Position numbers and translations under genes: made by a program | Shown here: positions 27,867-36,578 of the stretch, one piece after another | Layout: each line of letters begins with the position of its first letter | Position numbering within the stretch: position 1 is the first letter of the stretch | Assembly: GCA_001767455.1 (NCBI GenBank) | Contig: MELC01000046.1 | Span: 1-60,842 of the forward strand | Origin: Acidobacteria bacterium RIFCSPLOWO2_12_FULL_66_21 | Lineage (GTDB): Bacteria; Acidobacteriota; Vicinamibacteria; Vicinamibacterales; 2-12-FULL-66-21 | Direction of reading: 5' to 3' | Length of the DNA stretch: 60,842 nucleotides | Notes under the pieces: generated by a model | The model's input: the letters and a program-made list of their open reading frames with translations, nothing else | Database searches by the model: none | What the model was told of the DNA's origin: nothing

Positions 27867-28684
27867 TCAACGCGTTGTCCGTCGACATCGAGGACTGGTT
27901 CTGCGTTCGAAACCTCAGCGGCGTGATCCGCAAGGAGGACTGGGACACGTGCGAGTCACGCGTAGCCGCGAGCACGCGTCGCCTTCTCGCACTCTTCGAG
28001 CGATACGATGCGCGCGCGACCTTCTTCGTGCTGGGGTGGGTCGCCGACCGGCTGCCCGGGCTCGTCCGTGACATCGAGCGCGCGGGACACGAGATCGCAT
28101 CCCACGGCTACGATCACCGGCTGCTGACGGAGTTGACGGAAGAGGAGTTCGACGCGGATCTCGGCCGCGCGCTCAGCTCGCTCCGGGACTGCGGGCTCAC
28201 GAACGACGTGATCGGATTTCGTGCGCCGTCGTTCACGATCGTGGAGAGGACGAAATGGGCGCTGCCGATCCTCGAACGGCATCGTATCAAGTACGATTCG
28301 TCGATCGTGCCCATCGGGTTCCATCCCGACTACGGGATTGCCAACGGTCCCCTGTTGCCGTTCAAGATCACCGATGGTCTTTACGAATTTCCTCTCAGCT
28401 GCATCGAGGTCTTCGGGAAACGCGTGCCGTGCTGCGGGGGCGCATACTTTCGTCTGCTGCCGTACGCCTACACGCGACACTCCATCCGCCGGTGCAACGC
28501 ACAGGGCCGGCAGGTCGTGTTCTACGTGCACCCGTGGGAGATCGATTCGGGGCAGCCGCGGGTCAGACTGCCGTTGACCAGGCGCATCCGGCACTACTAC
28601 GGCCTGGGCCGGACCGAGCGGAAGCTGGAGCGCCTGCTGCAGGATTTCCGCTTTACGACGATCCGGGAAGTGCTGGGGCTGTGA
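27863..28684 (+). CDS. Polysaccharide deacetylase (NodB fold, PEP-CTERM-locus type)
   Basis: 273 residues beginning MINALSVDIEDWFCVRNL. The metal-binding Asp-Glu/His residues are in SVDIEDW and IASHGYDHRL; VIGFRAPSFTIVE and YDSSIVPIGFHPDYG are typical of the subfamily with a C-terminal DUF3473-like part, found in exopolysaccharide loci of XrtA/PEP-CTERM bacteria. It removes N-acetyl groups from a polysaccharide or its precursor. No signal peptide is seen, as is usual for that subfamily. It is coupled at both ends by four-base overlaps. Confidence 0.9.
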   Translation: MINALSVDIEDWFCVRNLSGVIRKEDWDTCESRVAASTRRLLALFERYDARATFFVLGWVADRLPGLVRDIERAGHEIASHGYDHRLLTELTEEEFDADLGRALSSLRDCGLTNDVIGFRAPSFTIVERTKWALPILERHRIKYDSSIVPIGFHPDYGIANGPLLPFKITDGLYEFPLSCIEVFGKRVPCCGGAYFRLLPYAYTRHSIRRCNAQGRQVVFYVHPWEIDSGQPRVRLPLTRRIRHYYGLGRTERKLERLLQDFRFTTIREVLGL

Positions 28685-29346
28685 CCGATTCGCTCACCCG
28701 TCAGTCGGAGTACTGGAATCGGCAGGCAGAGGACTTTCACCGGATTTATTCCCGCGACAAGCCGTGGCTGTCTGGCCTGCTCGACCGCGTCTTCCGGCGC
28801 GACATGTACGAGCGGTTTGCCTTCGCCATGGCGGCATCGGAGCCGGTTACCGGCCGGACCTTCCTCGACGTGGGGTGCGGCAGCGGCGTGTACGCTCTGG
28901 AACTGGCCCGGCGCGGCGCGGCACAGGTCACCGGTCTCGACATCGCGGAGGAGATGCTTCGTTTGTGCCGACAGGCCGCGGCCGCCGAGAACCTCGACGG
29001 CCGGTGCGCGTTCGCGCACTCGGATCTGCTGGAGTTCGGGCCCGACGCCCTCTTCGACGTCACGCTGGGCATCGGTCTGTTCGACTACATTGCGGATCCC
29101 GGGCCCGTGCTTCGCAGGATGCGTGCGATCACGCGCGATCGCGTGATTCTCTCGTTTCCGCGGCTGGGAACCTGGCGCGCGCCCGTGCGCCGGCTCCGGC
29201 TGTCTCTACGCGGATGCGAGGTGCACTTCTACACGAGGCGGCGGGTCGAGCGTCTCCTCGCCGACGCGCGACTGCACGTGCACACCCTCGAGCGTGTCGG
29301 CAAGCTCTATTGCGTTGTCGCAACGCTGGCAGCCGCCGCGGATTGA
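28681..29346 (+). CDS. SAM-dependent methyltransferase
   Basis: 221 residues from a GTG overlapping the deacetylase stop (GTGA). FLDVGCGSGVYALELARRG is motif I, TGLDIAEEML supplies the acidic ribose-binding residue and LGIGLFDYIADP is the motif IV region. As third gene in the operon after a glycosyltransferase and deacetylase, it may methylate a sugar of the polymer. The acceptor is not known. Confidence 0.87.
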   Translation: MTDSLTRQSEYWNRQAEDFHRIYSRDKPWLSGLLDRVFRRDMYERFAFAMAASEPVTGRTFLDVGCGSGVYALELARRGAAQVTGLDIAEEMLRLCRQAAAAENLDGRCAFAHSDLLEFGPDALFDVTLGIGLFDYIADPGPVLRRMRAITRDRVILSFPRLGTWRAPVRRLRLSLRGCEVHFYTRRRVERLLADARLHVHTLERVGKLYCVVATLAAAAD

Positions 29347-29373
29347 GGACGTTCGACGCGCATGGGAATGAAC

Positions 29374-29847
29374 TCAGCGCACGCGCGCGGCGATGTCGTC
29401 GCCGCCTGGCGAGGCTGTGGAGGCGGGCTGGTCGAAGGGCGTCTCGATGATTCCGTTCGGTCCCGCGGAGAGCACCCAGACGGCATGTGAGGTGGTGAAG
29501 GCGCCAGCGTTCACGAGCAACTGGTTGCCCCACGGATCGGGCGCCGCGGCGGGAAGCGCGCCCTGCGCCCCGGCGATCCACCGCGGCTGCTCCGGCGCGT
29601 CGGGCGTTCGCCCGGGTCCCACGAGCACGTCAACGCGTGCGATGAGGACGGCCGCGCGCAAGCGCGCGGCAGCCTCCTCCACCTGTGCGCCAGCGGCGGC
29701 GATCCGCGCCGTGTGCACGCGGTACGCGAGCGCGGGCGGCGTCAGCATCAGACAGAGGATCCCCGTCAGCGACAGGAGCAACTGCACGAGCGTGAACCCG
29801 CGCGTCGTCCTCATCAGCACCGGCCGGCGCCGCCGTCCGCCCGTCAT
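29374..29847 (-). CDS. Pilin/pseudopilin-like protein with type IV prepilin leader
   Basis: 157 residues. The leader RTTRGFTLVQLLLSLTGILC has the Gly-Phe prepilin peptidase site and a hydrophobic helix, but position +5, nearly always Glu, is Gln. The globular part has PDPWGNQLLVNAG and LSAGPNGIIETPF, the pattern of GspG-type pseudopilins, and ends ASPGGDDIAARVR. The ATG at 29847 overlaps the stop of the sugar transferase (ATGA); an internal ATG at 29814 is possible. Finding a pilin coupled to an initiating sugar transferase is unusual. Confidence 0.75.
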   Translation of the reverse strand: MTGGRRRRPVLMRTTRGFTLVQLLLSLTGILCLMLTPPALAYRVHTARIAAAGAQVEEAAARLRAAVLIARVDVLVGPGRTPDAPEQPRWIAGAQGALPAAAPDPWGNQLLVNAGAFTTSHAVWVLSAGPNGIIETPFDQPASTASPGGDDIAARVR

Positions 29848-31220
29848 CGCCCCTTCAGTCCGAGCACGGTGCCGACCGTTTTCAGCAGGATCCACAGATC
29901 GAACGCGAGCGTTCGATGTTTCAGATAGTAGAGGTCGTACTCGAGCTTCTCCGATGCGCCCGCGACCGTGTCCCCGTAGGGGCGATTCACCTGCGCCCAA
30001 CCTGTCAGCCCCGGGCGCGCCATCAGCCGCGTGCGGTAGAACGGCACCTGCTGCTCGAGCATGGCGACCAGCTCGGGACGTTCCGGGCGCGGACCGACGA
30101 GGCTCATCTCGCCGCGCAGCACGTTCAGCAGGTTTGGCAGCTCGTCGAGCCTCGTGCGCCGCAGGAAGCGGCCGGCGCGCGTGACGCGCGGGTCGTCCGC
30201 CGCCGCCCAGCGCGGCCCTTCGTCCTTCTCGGCATCCCGCACCATCGTCCGGAATTTCAGGATGTCGAACAGCGCACCGCCGCGCCCGACGCGCGTCTGG
30301 CGGAAGATCACCGGCCGGCCGTCCTCCAGCAGGATGGCGGCGGCGATGACCGGCGCGGCGACGACCGACAGGACCAGTCCGCCGAGCGCGCCGGCGATGT
30401 CGAACGCTCGTTTGACGATCCGTGACGCGTCGCGCGTGCTGATTGCCTCGGCGAACGAGGTCAGGAGCCACTCGCGATCGACGTGTTCCACCGGCACGCG
30501 CTGCAGCGTTTCCTCGTAGAGTTGCGCGAAACCGACAATGCGCAGGCCGCGCTCCTGACAGCGCAGCAGCGCGTCCAGCAGCGTGTCGTCCGGCTGTCCG
30601 TCCGTGGCGAGCACGACGTCGGCGGCGCCGGACTCTTCGACGGAATCCACCAGCCGGTCGGTTCCGGAGACGACGATTCTGGTCGCCGGCTGGGCCTCGC
30701 GCAGCAGGCGGCTGGCGGTGTCCGCGCGCGAGCCGCCGCCCACGACGACCACGCGCCGCAGGTACGGCCCGCGGCTGAAGAACCAGAGGTACCAGAGGCG
30801 CCAGGCCAGGAGCAGGAGCGCGCCTTCCCACAGGATGTACAAAGCGACGAGCCGCGGGAGCGCTCGCGGCGGCGCATAGAAGTACGTGGCGAGATACACC
30901 GCAAGCAGCAGCGCCATGCCGCGCGCGAGGGCCGCCGTGGTGCGCCGGGCCGACAGCGCGGTGCGCACGTTGTGCGAGGGGAGCAGCACGAGCACCCAGG
31001 CCGGCACGGCGAGGAACCACTGCGCGCGGCGTGCGAGGAACGCGGGCGTGAACGGGAACCCGGCGGTGATGGACCAGACCCAGATCGCGAGCGCGACCGC
31101 GACCGATGCGGCAATCAGATCGCCGCACGCGAGCAGTATGCGGTGCTCGGACGCCTGGAGCGTCCGCCGCGCCGTACTGCTGACGGCCACGACGCCCGCG
31201 CGTGCATTGGTCGTTTCCAT
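29844..31220 (-). CDS. Undecaprenyl-phosphate sugar phosphotransferase (WcaJ/EpsE-like)
   Basis: About 458 residues. Five N-terminal membrane segments are followed by a Rossmann-like region (RVVVVGGGSRADTASRLL) and the catalytic bacterial sugar transferase domain: KRAFDIAGALGGL, IFRQTRVGRGGALFDILKFRTM, LRRTRLDELPNLLNVL, MSLVGPRPERPELV and RPGLTGWAQVN. It starts polymer synthesis by moving sugar-1-phosphate to the lipid carrier. The start is either this ATG or one 15 bases upstream. A fragment of its 5' end is repeated at 36238-36418. Confidence 0.93.
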   Translation of the reverse strand: METTNARAGVVAVSSTARRTLQASEHRILLACGDLIAASVAVALAIWVWSITAGFPFTPAFLARRAQWFLAVPAWVLVLLPSHNVRTALSARRTTAALARGMALLLAVYLATYFYAPPRALPRLVALYILWEGALLLLAWRLWYLWFFSRGPYLRRVVVVGGGSRADTASRLLREAQPATRIVVSGTDRLVDSVEESGAADVVLATDGQPDDTLLDALLRCQERGLRIVGFAQLYEETLQRVPVEHVDREWLLTSFAEAISTRDASRIVKRAFDIAGALGGLVLSVVAAPVIAAAILLEDGRPVIFRQTRVGRGGALFDILKFRTMVRDAEKDEGPRWAAADDPRVTRAGRFLRRTRLDELPNLLNVLRGEMSLVGPRPERPELVAMLEQQVPFYRTRLMARPGLTGWAQVNRPYGDTVAGASEKLEYDLYYLKHRTLAFDLWILLKTVGTVLGLKGR

Positions 31221-31259
31221 GTGGGAGTCGTTCACCTCTGGGTCGTCTCAACGCTGTGC

Positions 31260-31292
31260 AGGCAACCGACAATCGCCAATCCGCGACAAGGC
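31260..31292. repeat. Short CAATC-type heptad repeat
   Basis: Three to four 7-base units of the form GACAATC/GCCAATC lie between the sugar transferase start and the HEPN gene. The same family is found at 36499 and 38858. Confidence 0.6.
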
Positions 31293-31304
31293 GGAATCAG
31301 GTCG

Positions 31305-31706
31305 CTATCCGAGCAATCCGGCAACGGTGGTGCGCGCGCGGTCGAGGAATCCCTGGCAGGCGGCGAGATCCTCCTCGAGCGCCGCCTCCGTCAGCACGAA
31401 GTCGCGGCCATAGTCGGCCTCCAGACGGTACTTCTGGATCCGGGCAAACAGCCGGGCGTCTTCGGGATCGACCCGGCCGGTCTTGACGAAGTGGAGCCCC
31501 AACATGCTTGCCGTGCCGGCGTGCGAACGGGGCTCGAGGCCCTCGGTGAGCAGGAGCGCGACGGCTGCGTGGTAGATCGCGTAGTAGAGGCGGCTTTCGG
31601 CGTCGTGGAGGAGCGATGCGTCGATCAGGACGCGGGCGGCACGCATGGACTCGTCGGCGCGACCCAGTTCCGCCGCGACGTTCGCGCGTTTGTTCGCGCC
31701 GGTCAC
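31305..31706 (-). CDS. HEPN-domain toxin of a HEPN/MNT pair
   Basis: 133 residues from a GTG that overlaps the stop of the nucleotidyltransferase (GTGA). The helical protein has RLYYAIYHAAVALLL, an R-x6-H form of the HEPN RNase motif. HEPN/MNT modules are type II or type VII TA systems in which the MNT partner AMPylates or blocks the HEPN RNase. The ORF can be extended upstream only by reading the partner gene in another frame. Confidence 0.85.
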   Translation of the reverse strand: MTGANKRANVAAELGRADESMRAARVLIDASLLHDAESRLYYAIYHAAVALLLTEGLEPRSHAGTASMLGLHFVKTGRVDPEDARLFARIQKYRLEADYGRDFVLTEAALEEDLAACQGFLDRARTTVAGLLG

Positions 31707-32056
31707 AGCGGGATCCCCTCGCGCTCGATTTCGAGTGGCGTACGGCGTTCCAGAGCCTTCCAGGCCTCGAACTCCGCGACTGACATGGTCATGGGGGACA
31801 CGACAACGCCGGCGATCTGCCACGTGAGATCGGCGGCCAGATTGGTGACAGCCCGGTCGTCGTCCTGATCCACGCGATCGAGCAGGACCAGGCAGTCGAC
31901 ATCGGAGTCTTCGGTGGCCTCGGCGCGAGCGTACGAGCCAAAGAGGCGGATCTCGGCGACTCTCGGCCCGAACCGCTCGCGGACTCCGGCGACAAACGCG
32001 TCAAGAGTGGTTTGGACGACCACTGGAAGTCGCACGGCCGCCGGGCTGCGTCCCAT
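31703..32056 (-). CDS. Minimal nucleotidyltransferase (MNT) antitoxin
   Basis: 117 residues. IRLFGSYARAEATEDSDVD fits the GSx(10)DxD nucleotidyltransferase signature. The ATG chosen lies seven bases after a TAGAAT -10 box (32069-32064), suggesting a leaderless mRNA; an ATG at 32065 overlaps that box and is less likely. It is coupled to the HEPN toxin. The pair interrupts the exopolysaccharide genes between the sugar transferase and the export protein. Confidence 0.87.
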   Translation of the reverse strand: MGRSPAAVRLPVVVQTTLDAFVAGVRERFGPRVAEIRLFGSYARAEATEDSDVDCLVLLDRVDQDDDRAVTNLAADLTWQIAGVVVSPMTMSVAEFEAWKALERRTPLEIEREGIPL

Positions 32057-32213
32057 GACCGGCATTCTAACACCGCGATCCGAGGTCGGCGGTTCACGAC
32101 CACGTGGCCAGGTCCCGCAACGACGTCACACCGGGCTCAGGGGCGTCGGCAGCCGCGTACAGGCCGTGCGTGCCATAGCGTGCGGCGAGATCCAGGAGGA
32201 CAATGCGTCATTA

Positions 32214-32244
32214 TTGAACACATTCTTGTGAGATTGATTACATT
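32214..32244 (+). promoter_or_regulatory. Possible promoter of the export operon
   Basis: TTGAAC and TACATT, spaced 19 bases, lie in an AT-rich island within 32070-32362. It is a weak match to sigma-70; the long leader to 32363 has no other feature I can name. Confidence 0.35.
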
Positions 32245-32362
32245 TTAGTGGCTCATCCCAGGCGCTTCTGCGATAATTTCCTGCGCGGCGACCACCAGCG
32301 CCGGGACTCTCGACTGGCATCGGGCGCACGCGCGGTCGTCTCAACTCATCACAAAGGAAGCA

Positions 32363-35071
32363 ATGCGTATCTCCAACCGCTTGGAGTTTGGGGCGGTCGT
32401 CTGCTGCGTCGGATTGGGCTTGGTCGCCCTGCCACATGGCAGCGCTTTCGCGCAGGTGCAGCAGCCGTCGGCCACAATCCCGGCGAAACTTCAGCCGCAG
32501 GAGCCGCCAAGACCACCCGAGCCGTCTACAGCCTTCGGCTACGACATCTTCCGAGGGGACGCCGGGCCCATCGCCGAAGGCCCAGTGGACGATCAGTACA
32601 TCCTCAGCACAGGTGATGAGGTGGTGATCTCGGTCTGGGGTGAATTGAACCTGCTCTACAACCTGACGGTCAGCGAGGAAGGCTACATCGAGCTCCCGGA
32701 GGAGGGCGGGCGCATCTACACGAACGGCGTCACGTTGAAGGACCTCAAGACGAAGGTGACACAGGCGCTCTCTCTCATCCACGAATCGTACATCGACGCC
32801 GAGCACCCATCGGCCAGCAAGGCGTTCGTCGATGTCAAGCTCGGAAAGATCCGCAAGCTGCTGCTGTACGTCGTCGGCGAGGTCCGGAACCCCGGAGCCT
32901 ACACTCTGAGCTCCGGGACGGCCACGGTTGTCAACCTGCTGCACAATGCGGGCGGCGTCAAGCAGTCCGGCTCCCTGCGCGAAATCCGCGTGCGCCGGGC
33001 GGACGGGAGAATCGACACCCTGGATCTGTACGACTTTTTCCTGAGGGGCACGCTCGACATTCGGAAGTCCCGGTTGCTCAGCGGCGACTACGTCATCGTT
33101 CCTCTCAAGCAGAAGGCAGTCACGATCACAGGCGAAATTCGCCGGCCGCTGAATTACGAGCTGATCGGTAACGAGGGGCTCAAGCAACTGGTCGGCTTCG
33201 CCGGAGGCTTCACGCCAGACGCCTATCTGATGCGATCCCAGTTGAAACGGTCCGTCATCAACCGCGGCGAGGTCTTCCTCGACGTCAACCTGGATAGCCT
33301 GTTCGCAGACCCCACGCGAAACTATCCTCTGGTCGACCATGACGAGCTCACCATCCTTCCGAACGTTCAGGTCAGAAAGAGCATGGTCATCGTTTCCGGA
33401 GACGGCGTGACCCGGCCAGGTACCTACGAATACACACCGGGCATGACCCTGAAGGATCTGATTGAGAAAGCTGAAGGCCTGCGGGAATACGCCCATCTGG
33501 ACCGTGCGGATCTCGTGCGCACGCAGGAGGACTTCTCCAAGAAACTCACGACGTTCTCTCTGCGGGATCTCTACACGCAGGAAAAATCTGGCGTGTTCAG
33601 GTTCTCGGGAAATACCGGGAAGAACTTCCCGCTGAAAGAGATGGACCAGGTCTCCATCTACTCCGAGTTCGGGATGGCCGGCAAGGACAAGTCCGTCACG
33701 ATCGAGGGACACGTGAAGGAACCGGGCCAGACCCTGCTTGCGAAGAACATGTCGCTCTTCGATCTCGTGTTCGCCAAGGGCGGGTTCCAGGATCCCGACT
33801 TCAAGAACAGGACCTACCTGGAGCGCGCCTATATCGTTCGCAAGGTCCCAGGAACGATCGGCCAACGTCTCATCCCGTTCAACCTGGGCAAAGTGATCGA
33901 TGGCGATGCATCGGCGAGCGTTCCCCTCGAAGACGAGGACGTCATTCGGATCTTCTCGAACGAGCAGATGACGGCCAAGAGCCAGGTCAGCATCAGCGGC
34001 CTGGTGAACAAGCCCGGCAGGTTCGACTTGAGCGAGAACCTCACCGTGGAGGACTTGATCGTGCTCGCAGGCGGTCTCCGGGCAGACGCGTACAAGGTGG
34101 AAGCCGTCGTTGTCCGCGCCGAGGGACTGGGAGCCGACGCAGACCCGGCGCTGATCGAAAAGTCGACGGCCCGCGTGCCGGTTGAAGCCGGGTACGCGCT
34201 CCTGCCGATCGAGAAGAGAACACCCCTGAAGCCCTTCGACCGGGTCACCATTCGCAACCTGCCGGGGTGGGAACCGCTGCAAACGGTCACGATCAGCGGA
34301 GAAGTCGAGAATGCAGGCGACTATTCACTCGTAAGCCGCGATGAGCGGATTTCAAACCTGATCAAGCGAACCGGCGGTTTCCGTAAAGAAGCGTTTCCGG
34401 AGGGTGCCACGCTGCTCCGCAGGAGGAGCGTCCTGTCGATGACGCCTGGAGAATCTCCGGAGGTGTACGGGATCACGCTCGATCTGGTGGAAGCGCTCGA
34501 GAACCCGGGGGGCGAGTACGACCTCATCCTGAAAGACGGCGACACGATCTTCATTCCGAGCAACCCCGGCACCGTCGAGGTGCGGGGGGCGGTCAGAAGG
34601 CCCTTGATCCTGCAGCATAATGCCAGCTTCAAGCTCCAGGACTACATCGACCTGTCCGGTGGCTACCTCGAGGGTGCGGATAAGGACAACATCGCCATTT
34701 TCGCCGCCAACGGCGCCGCGACGAAAGTGAAAGCCGGCGGGTGGCTGTTCGGAAGATCGAGCTCGTCGTCGGTGTCTCCCGGGAGCACCATCGAGGTGCC
34801 TTTTGTCGGCGAGGCGACGCGCCTCGAGACGGTTGAGGTGACGGGCGCCGTGGTCAAGCCTGCGCTCGTTCAGTACATCAAGGGCGCCAAGCTCGGATAC
34901 TACCTTAACCTCTGCGGCGGCTATGCCAAGAACGCAGACATCGACAAGGTGGTCGTCCACCTTCTCAACGGTGAGATTCTCACGAAACTGAACAACGCGG
35001 CATTCAATCCGGTCGTGCCTGCGGGAAGCATCATCGTCGTCACAGCGAAATCAATCGGAGGGTCGGAGTGA
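32363..35071 (+). CDS. Polysaccharide export protein with multiple SLBB domains (Wza-like)
   Basis: 902 residues, AAAGGAAG upstream of ATG. The signal peptide runs to ALPHGSAFAQ. A Poly_export domain lies near residues 75-160 (YILSTGDEVVISVWGELN) and is followed by a long series of SLBB-type soluble ligand-binding beta-grasp repeats (LYVVGEVRNPGAYTL, VTITGEIRRPLNYEL, VSGDGVTRPGTYEY, ISGLVNKPGRFDL, VEVRGAVRRPLILQ, VEVTGAVVKPALVQY). It probably forms the outer-membrane exit channel for the exopolysaccharide. There is no lipobox cysteine at the expected site. The stop overlaps the next start (GTGA). Confidence 0.92.
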   Translation: MRISNRLEFGAVVCCVGLGLVALPHGSAFAQVQQPSATIPAKLQPQEPPRPPEPSTAFGYDIFRGDAGPIAEGPVDDQYILSTGDEVVISVWGELNLLYNLTVSEEGYIELPEEGGRIYTNGVTLKDLKTKVTQALSLIHESYIDAEHPSASKAFVDVKLGKIRKLLLYVVGEVRNPGAYTLSSGTATVVNLLHNAGGVKQSGSLREIRVRRADGRIDTLDLYDFFLRGTLDIRKSRLLSGDYVIVPLKQKAVTITGEIRRPLNYELIGNEGLKQLVGFAGGFTPDAYLMRSQLKRSVINRGEVFLDVNLDSLFADPTRNYPLVDHDELTILPNVQVRKSMVIVSGDGVTRPGTYEYTPGMTLKDLIEKAEGLREYAHLDRADLVRTQEDFSKKLTTFSLRDLYTQEKSGVFRFSGNTGKNFPLKEMDQVSIYSEFGMAGKDKSVTIEGHVKEPGQTLLAKNMSLFDLVFAKGGFQDPDFKNRTYLERAYIVRKVPGTIGQRLIPFNLGKVIDGDASASVPLEDEDVIRIFSNEQMTAKSQVSISGLVNKPGRFDLSENLTVEDLIVLAGGLRADAYKVEAVVVRAEGLGADADPALIEKSTARVPVEAGYALLPIEKRTPLKPFDRVTIRNLPGWEPLQTVTISGEVENAGDYSLVSRDERISNLIKRTGGFRKEAFPEGATLLRRRSVLSMTPGESPEVYGITLDLVEALENPGGEYDLILKDGDTIFIPSNPGTVEVRGAVRRPLILQHNASFKLQDYIDLSGGYLEGADKDNIAIFAANGAATKVKAGGWLFGRSSSSSVSPGSTIEVPFVGEATRLETVEVTGAVVKPALVQYIKGAKLGYYLNLCGGYAKNADIDKVVVHLLNGEILTKLNNAAFNPVVPAGSIIVVTAKSIGGSE

Positions 35072-36240
35072 CCCCGGAGAAAGACATGGACGAACAGGCC
35101 CCGCGACGGCGAATTGTCTCGGAACGTCTAGAACTCCCGGGGGACACGTTGGACGAGCAGCCGATCAATCCCTTGCATTACGTCAGTGTGCTGCTGAAAC
35201 GACGATGGCTGATCGTGATTGGAACGGCGGTTCTCGTCATCCTGGTAGGTGCGTATACCAAGCTGACCATGACGCCCGCGTTCACAGCCGAGGTCAAGTT
35301 CCTGCCTTCGAAGGCATCGGACATGTCGGCCCGCATGAGCACGATTGTTGGCGGCGGGATGCAGCTGAACGGATCGGACGACACGGCGTCGGTGGACTAT
35401 TACACGGCGTTGCTCCAGAGCCCCCTGTTCCTGGAACGGATTATCAAGAAGTCCTTCAGCACCCGCAAACTCGGAGGCCCCAGACCCCTGCTCGACTACT
35501 TCGAGATCGACGCCGATAGCGAGCCGATCCGTCTTCAGAAGGGCATCGAAGCCTTGGCCGGGTCGGTCAAGGTCTCGGCTGGAAGACCGACCGGGGGGCG
35601 GGTGTCGCTACCGATCATCACCATCAGCGTCGAGACGAGCGAAGCCGGGCTGTCGGCCGCCGTCGGGAACGCGTTTCTCGACGAGCTCCTTTTCTACAAT
35701 CAGAGCATCCGGAACAGCAAGGCGGTCCAGACGCGTGTGTTCATCGAGAAACAGCTGAAGGACAATCAGGCTCTGCTGAACAAGGCCGAGAGCGATCTGG
35801 CGATGTTCACGGCCCATAACCGGAAGATCGCCACGCCGGACCTGGACGCAGAGAAAGACCGGCTCACACGTTCCCTCAAGGTCCAGGAAGAGGTGTTCAT
35901 CACCCTCAAGAAGCAGCTCGAGCTGGCGAGGATCGAAGAACAGGAGAACCAGCCCTCGATCGAGATCCTCGAGCGGGCGGTTCCGCCGCTCAGGAAAAGC
36001 TCTCCGAGCGGCCTTTTGAGCGTCGAGCTCGCCGGCGTCGTCGGGCTCATGCTGTTCTGCGGCCTCGCGCTCGCGTTGGATCTCGTGAAAACGATGGACC
36101 CCGAGGATGAAGCTACAAAGGAGTTCCTGAGAATTATCCAGGATGTGAAAGCCGACTTCCCAAAGCTCCGGAAGGCCCTCGAAATCGAGTCTTCGAAAAA
36201 ACTGCCTGCCTCGAAGGAAACGTCTCCTGGCGCACCCTGA
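35068..36240 (+). CDS. Wzz-type chain-length determinant protein
   Basis: 390 residues from a GTG overlapping the export protein. One membrane helix lies near residues 50-70 (RRWLIVIGTAVLVILVGA), a coiled periplasmic region follows (QLKDNQALLNKAESDLAMF), and the second helix is near 315 (LAGVVGLMLFCGLALALDL) after a proline motif (ERAVPPLRKSSPSG). There is no C-terminal tyrosine kinase. It should set polymer length with the Wza-like channel. The stop codon lies inside a duplicated piece of the sugar transferase gene, so the very C-terminus may be chimeric. Confidence 0.9.
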   Translation: MTPEKDMDEQAPRRRIVSERLELPGDTLDEQPINPLHYVSVLLKRRWLIVIGTAVLVILVGAYTKLTMTPAFTAEVKFLPSKASDMSARMSTIVGGGMQLNGSDDTASVDYYTALLQSPLFLERIIKKSFSTRKLGGPRPLLDYFEIDADSEPIRLQKGIEALAGSVKVSAGRPTGGRVSLPIITISVETSEAGLSAAVGNAFLDELLFYNQSIRNSKAVQTRVFIEKQLKDNQALLNKAESDLAMFTAHNRKIATPDLDAEKDRLTRSLKVQEEVFITLKKQLELARIEEQENQPSIEILERAVPPLRKSSPSGLLSVELAGVVGLMLFCGLALALDLVKTMDPEDEATKEFLRIIQDVKADFPKLRKALEIESSKKLPASKETSPGAP

Positions 36241-36418
36241 TGGACCAGGGCCGGATAGTCACCGCGACCGATGCGGCAATCAGATCGCCGCACGCGGGCA
36301 GCATGCGGTGCCCCGAGGATTGAAGCCCCTGCCGCGCCGTCACCGGCGCGGCGGTCACGTGTGGTCCCACGATCGTCCGATCGCGTGATGACGCGCGTTC
36401 AATTCGCCCTGCGGTCAT
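36238..36418 (-). pseudogene. Fragment of the 5' end of the sugar phosphotransferase gene
   Basis: The reverse strand encodes RQGLQSSGHRMLPACGDLIAASVAVT and then WSI, matching RTLQASEHRILLACGDLIAASVAVA... WSI of the gene at 29844. Homology appears to begin at the TGATGGACCAG that contains the Wzz stop codon. Only about 60 codons are present. Confidence 0.8.
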
Positions 36419-36498
36419 GATGAGATGCTGCGCCGCCGCGCGTCGAACGCCGGCATCTCTCGGAATCATCGCACGTGCTCCCTGGGCTTCCCGACCGG

Positions 36499-36577
36499 CA
36501 ATCAGCAATCCGTCGATCGGCAATCGCCAATCAGCAATTCGCCAATCGGCAATCGCCAAATGGGCAATCGGCAATCC
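36499..36577. repeat. CAATC-type heptad array with a 7-7-8 higher-order period
   Basis: Eleven units run GGCAATC, AGCAATC, CGTCGATC, GGCAATC, GCCAATC, AGCAATTC and so on. Their lengths are 7,7,8,7,7,8,7,7,8,7,7, a 22-bp super-period. Part of it recurs at 38874 with one mismatch in 29 bases. Confidence 0.85.
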
Positions 36578-36578
36578 G

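Noticed and set aside
20337-29447. Integron attC sites behind the shared gene ends
   Set aside because: No core GTTRRRY-type sites or integrase are visible; the shared segments are coding 3' ends.
32126-34282. Leftward 718-codon ORF
   Set aside because: Antisense shadow of the SLBB export gene, which has a signal peptide, RBS and clear domains.
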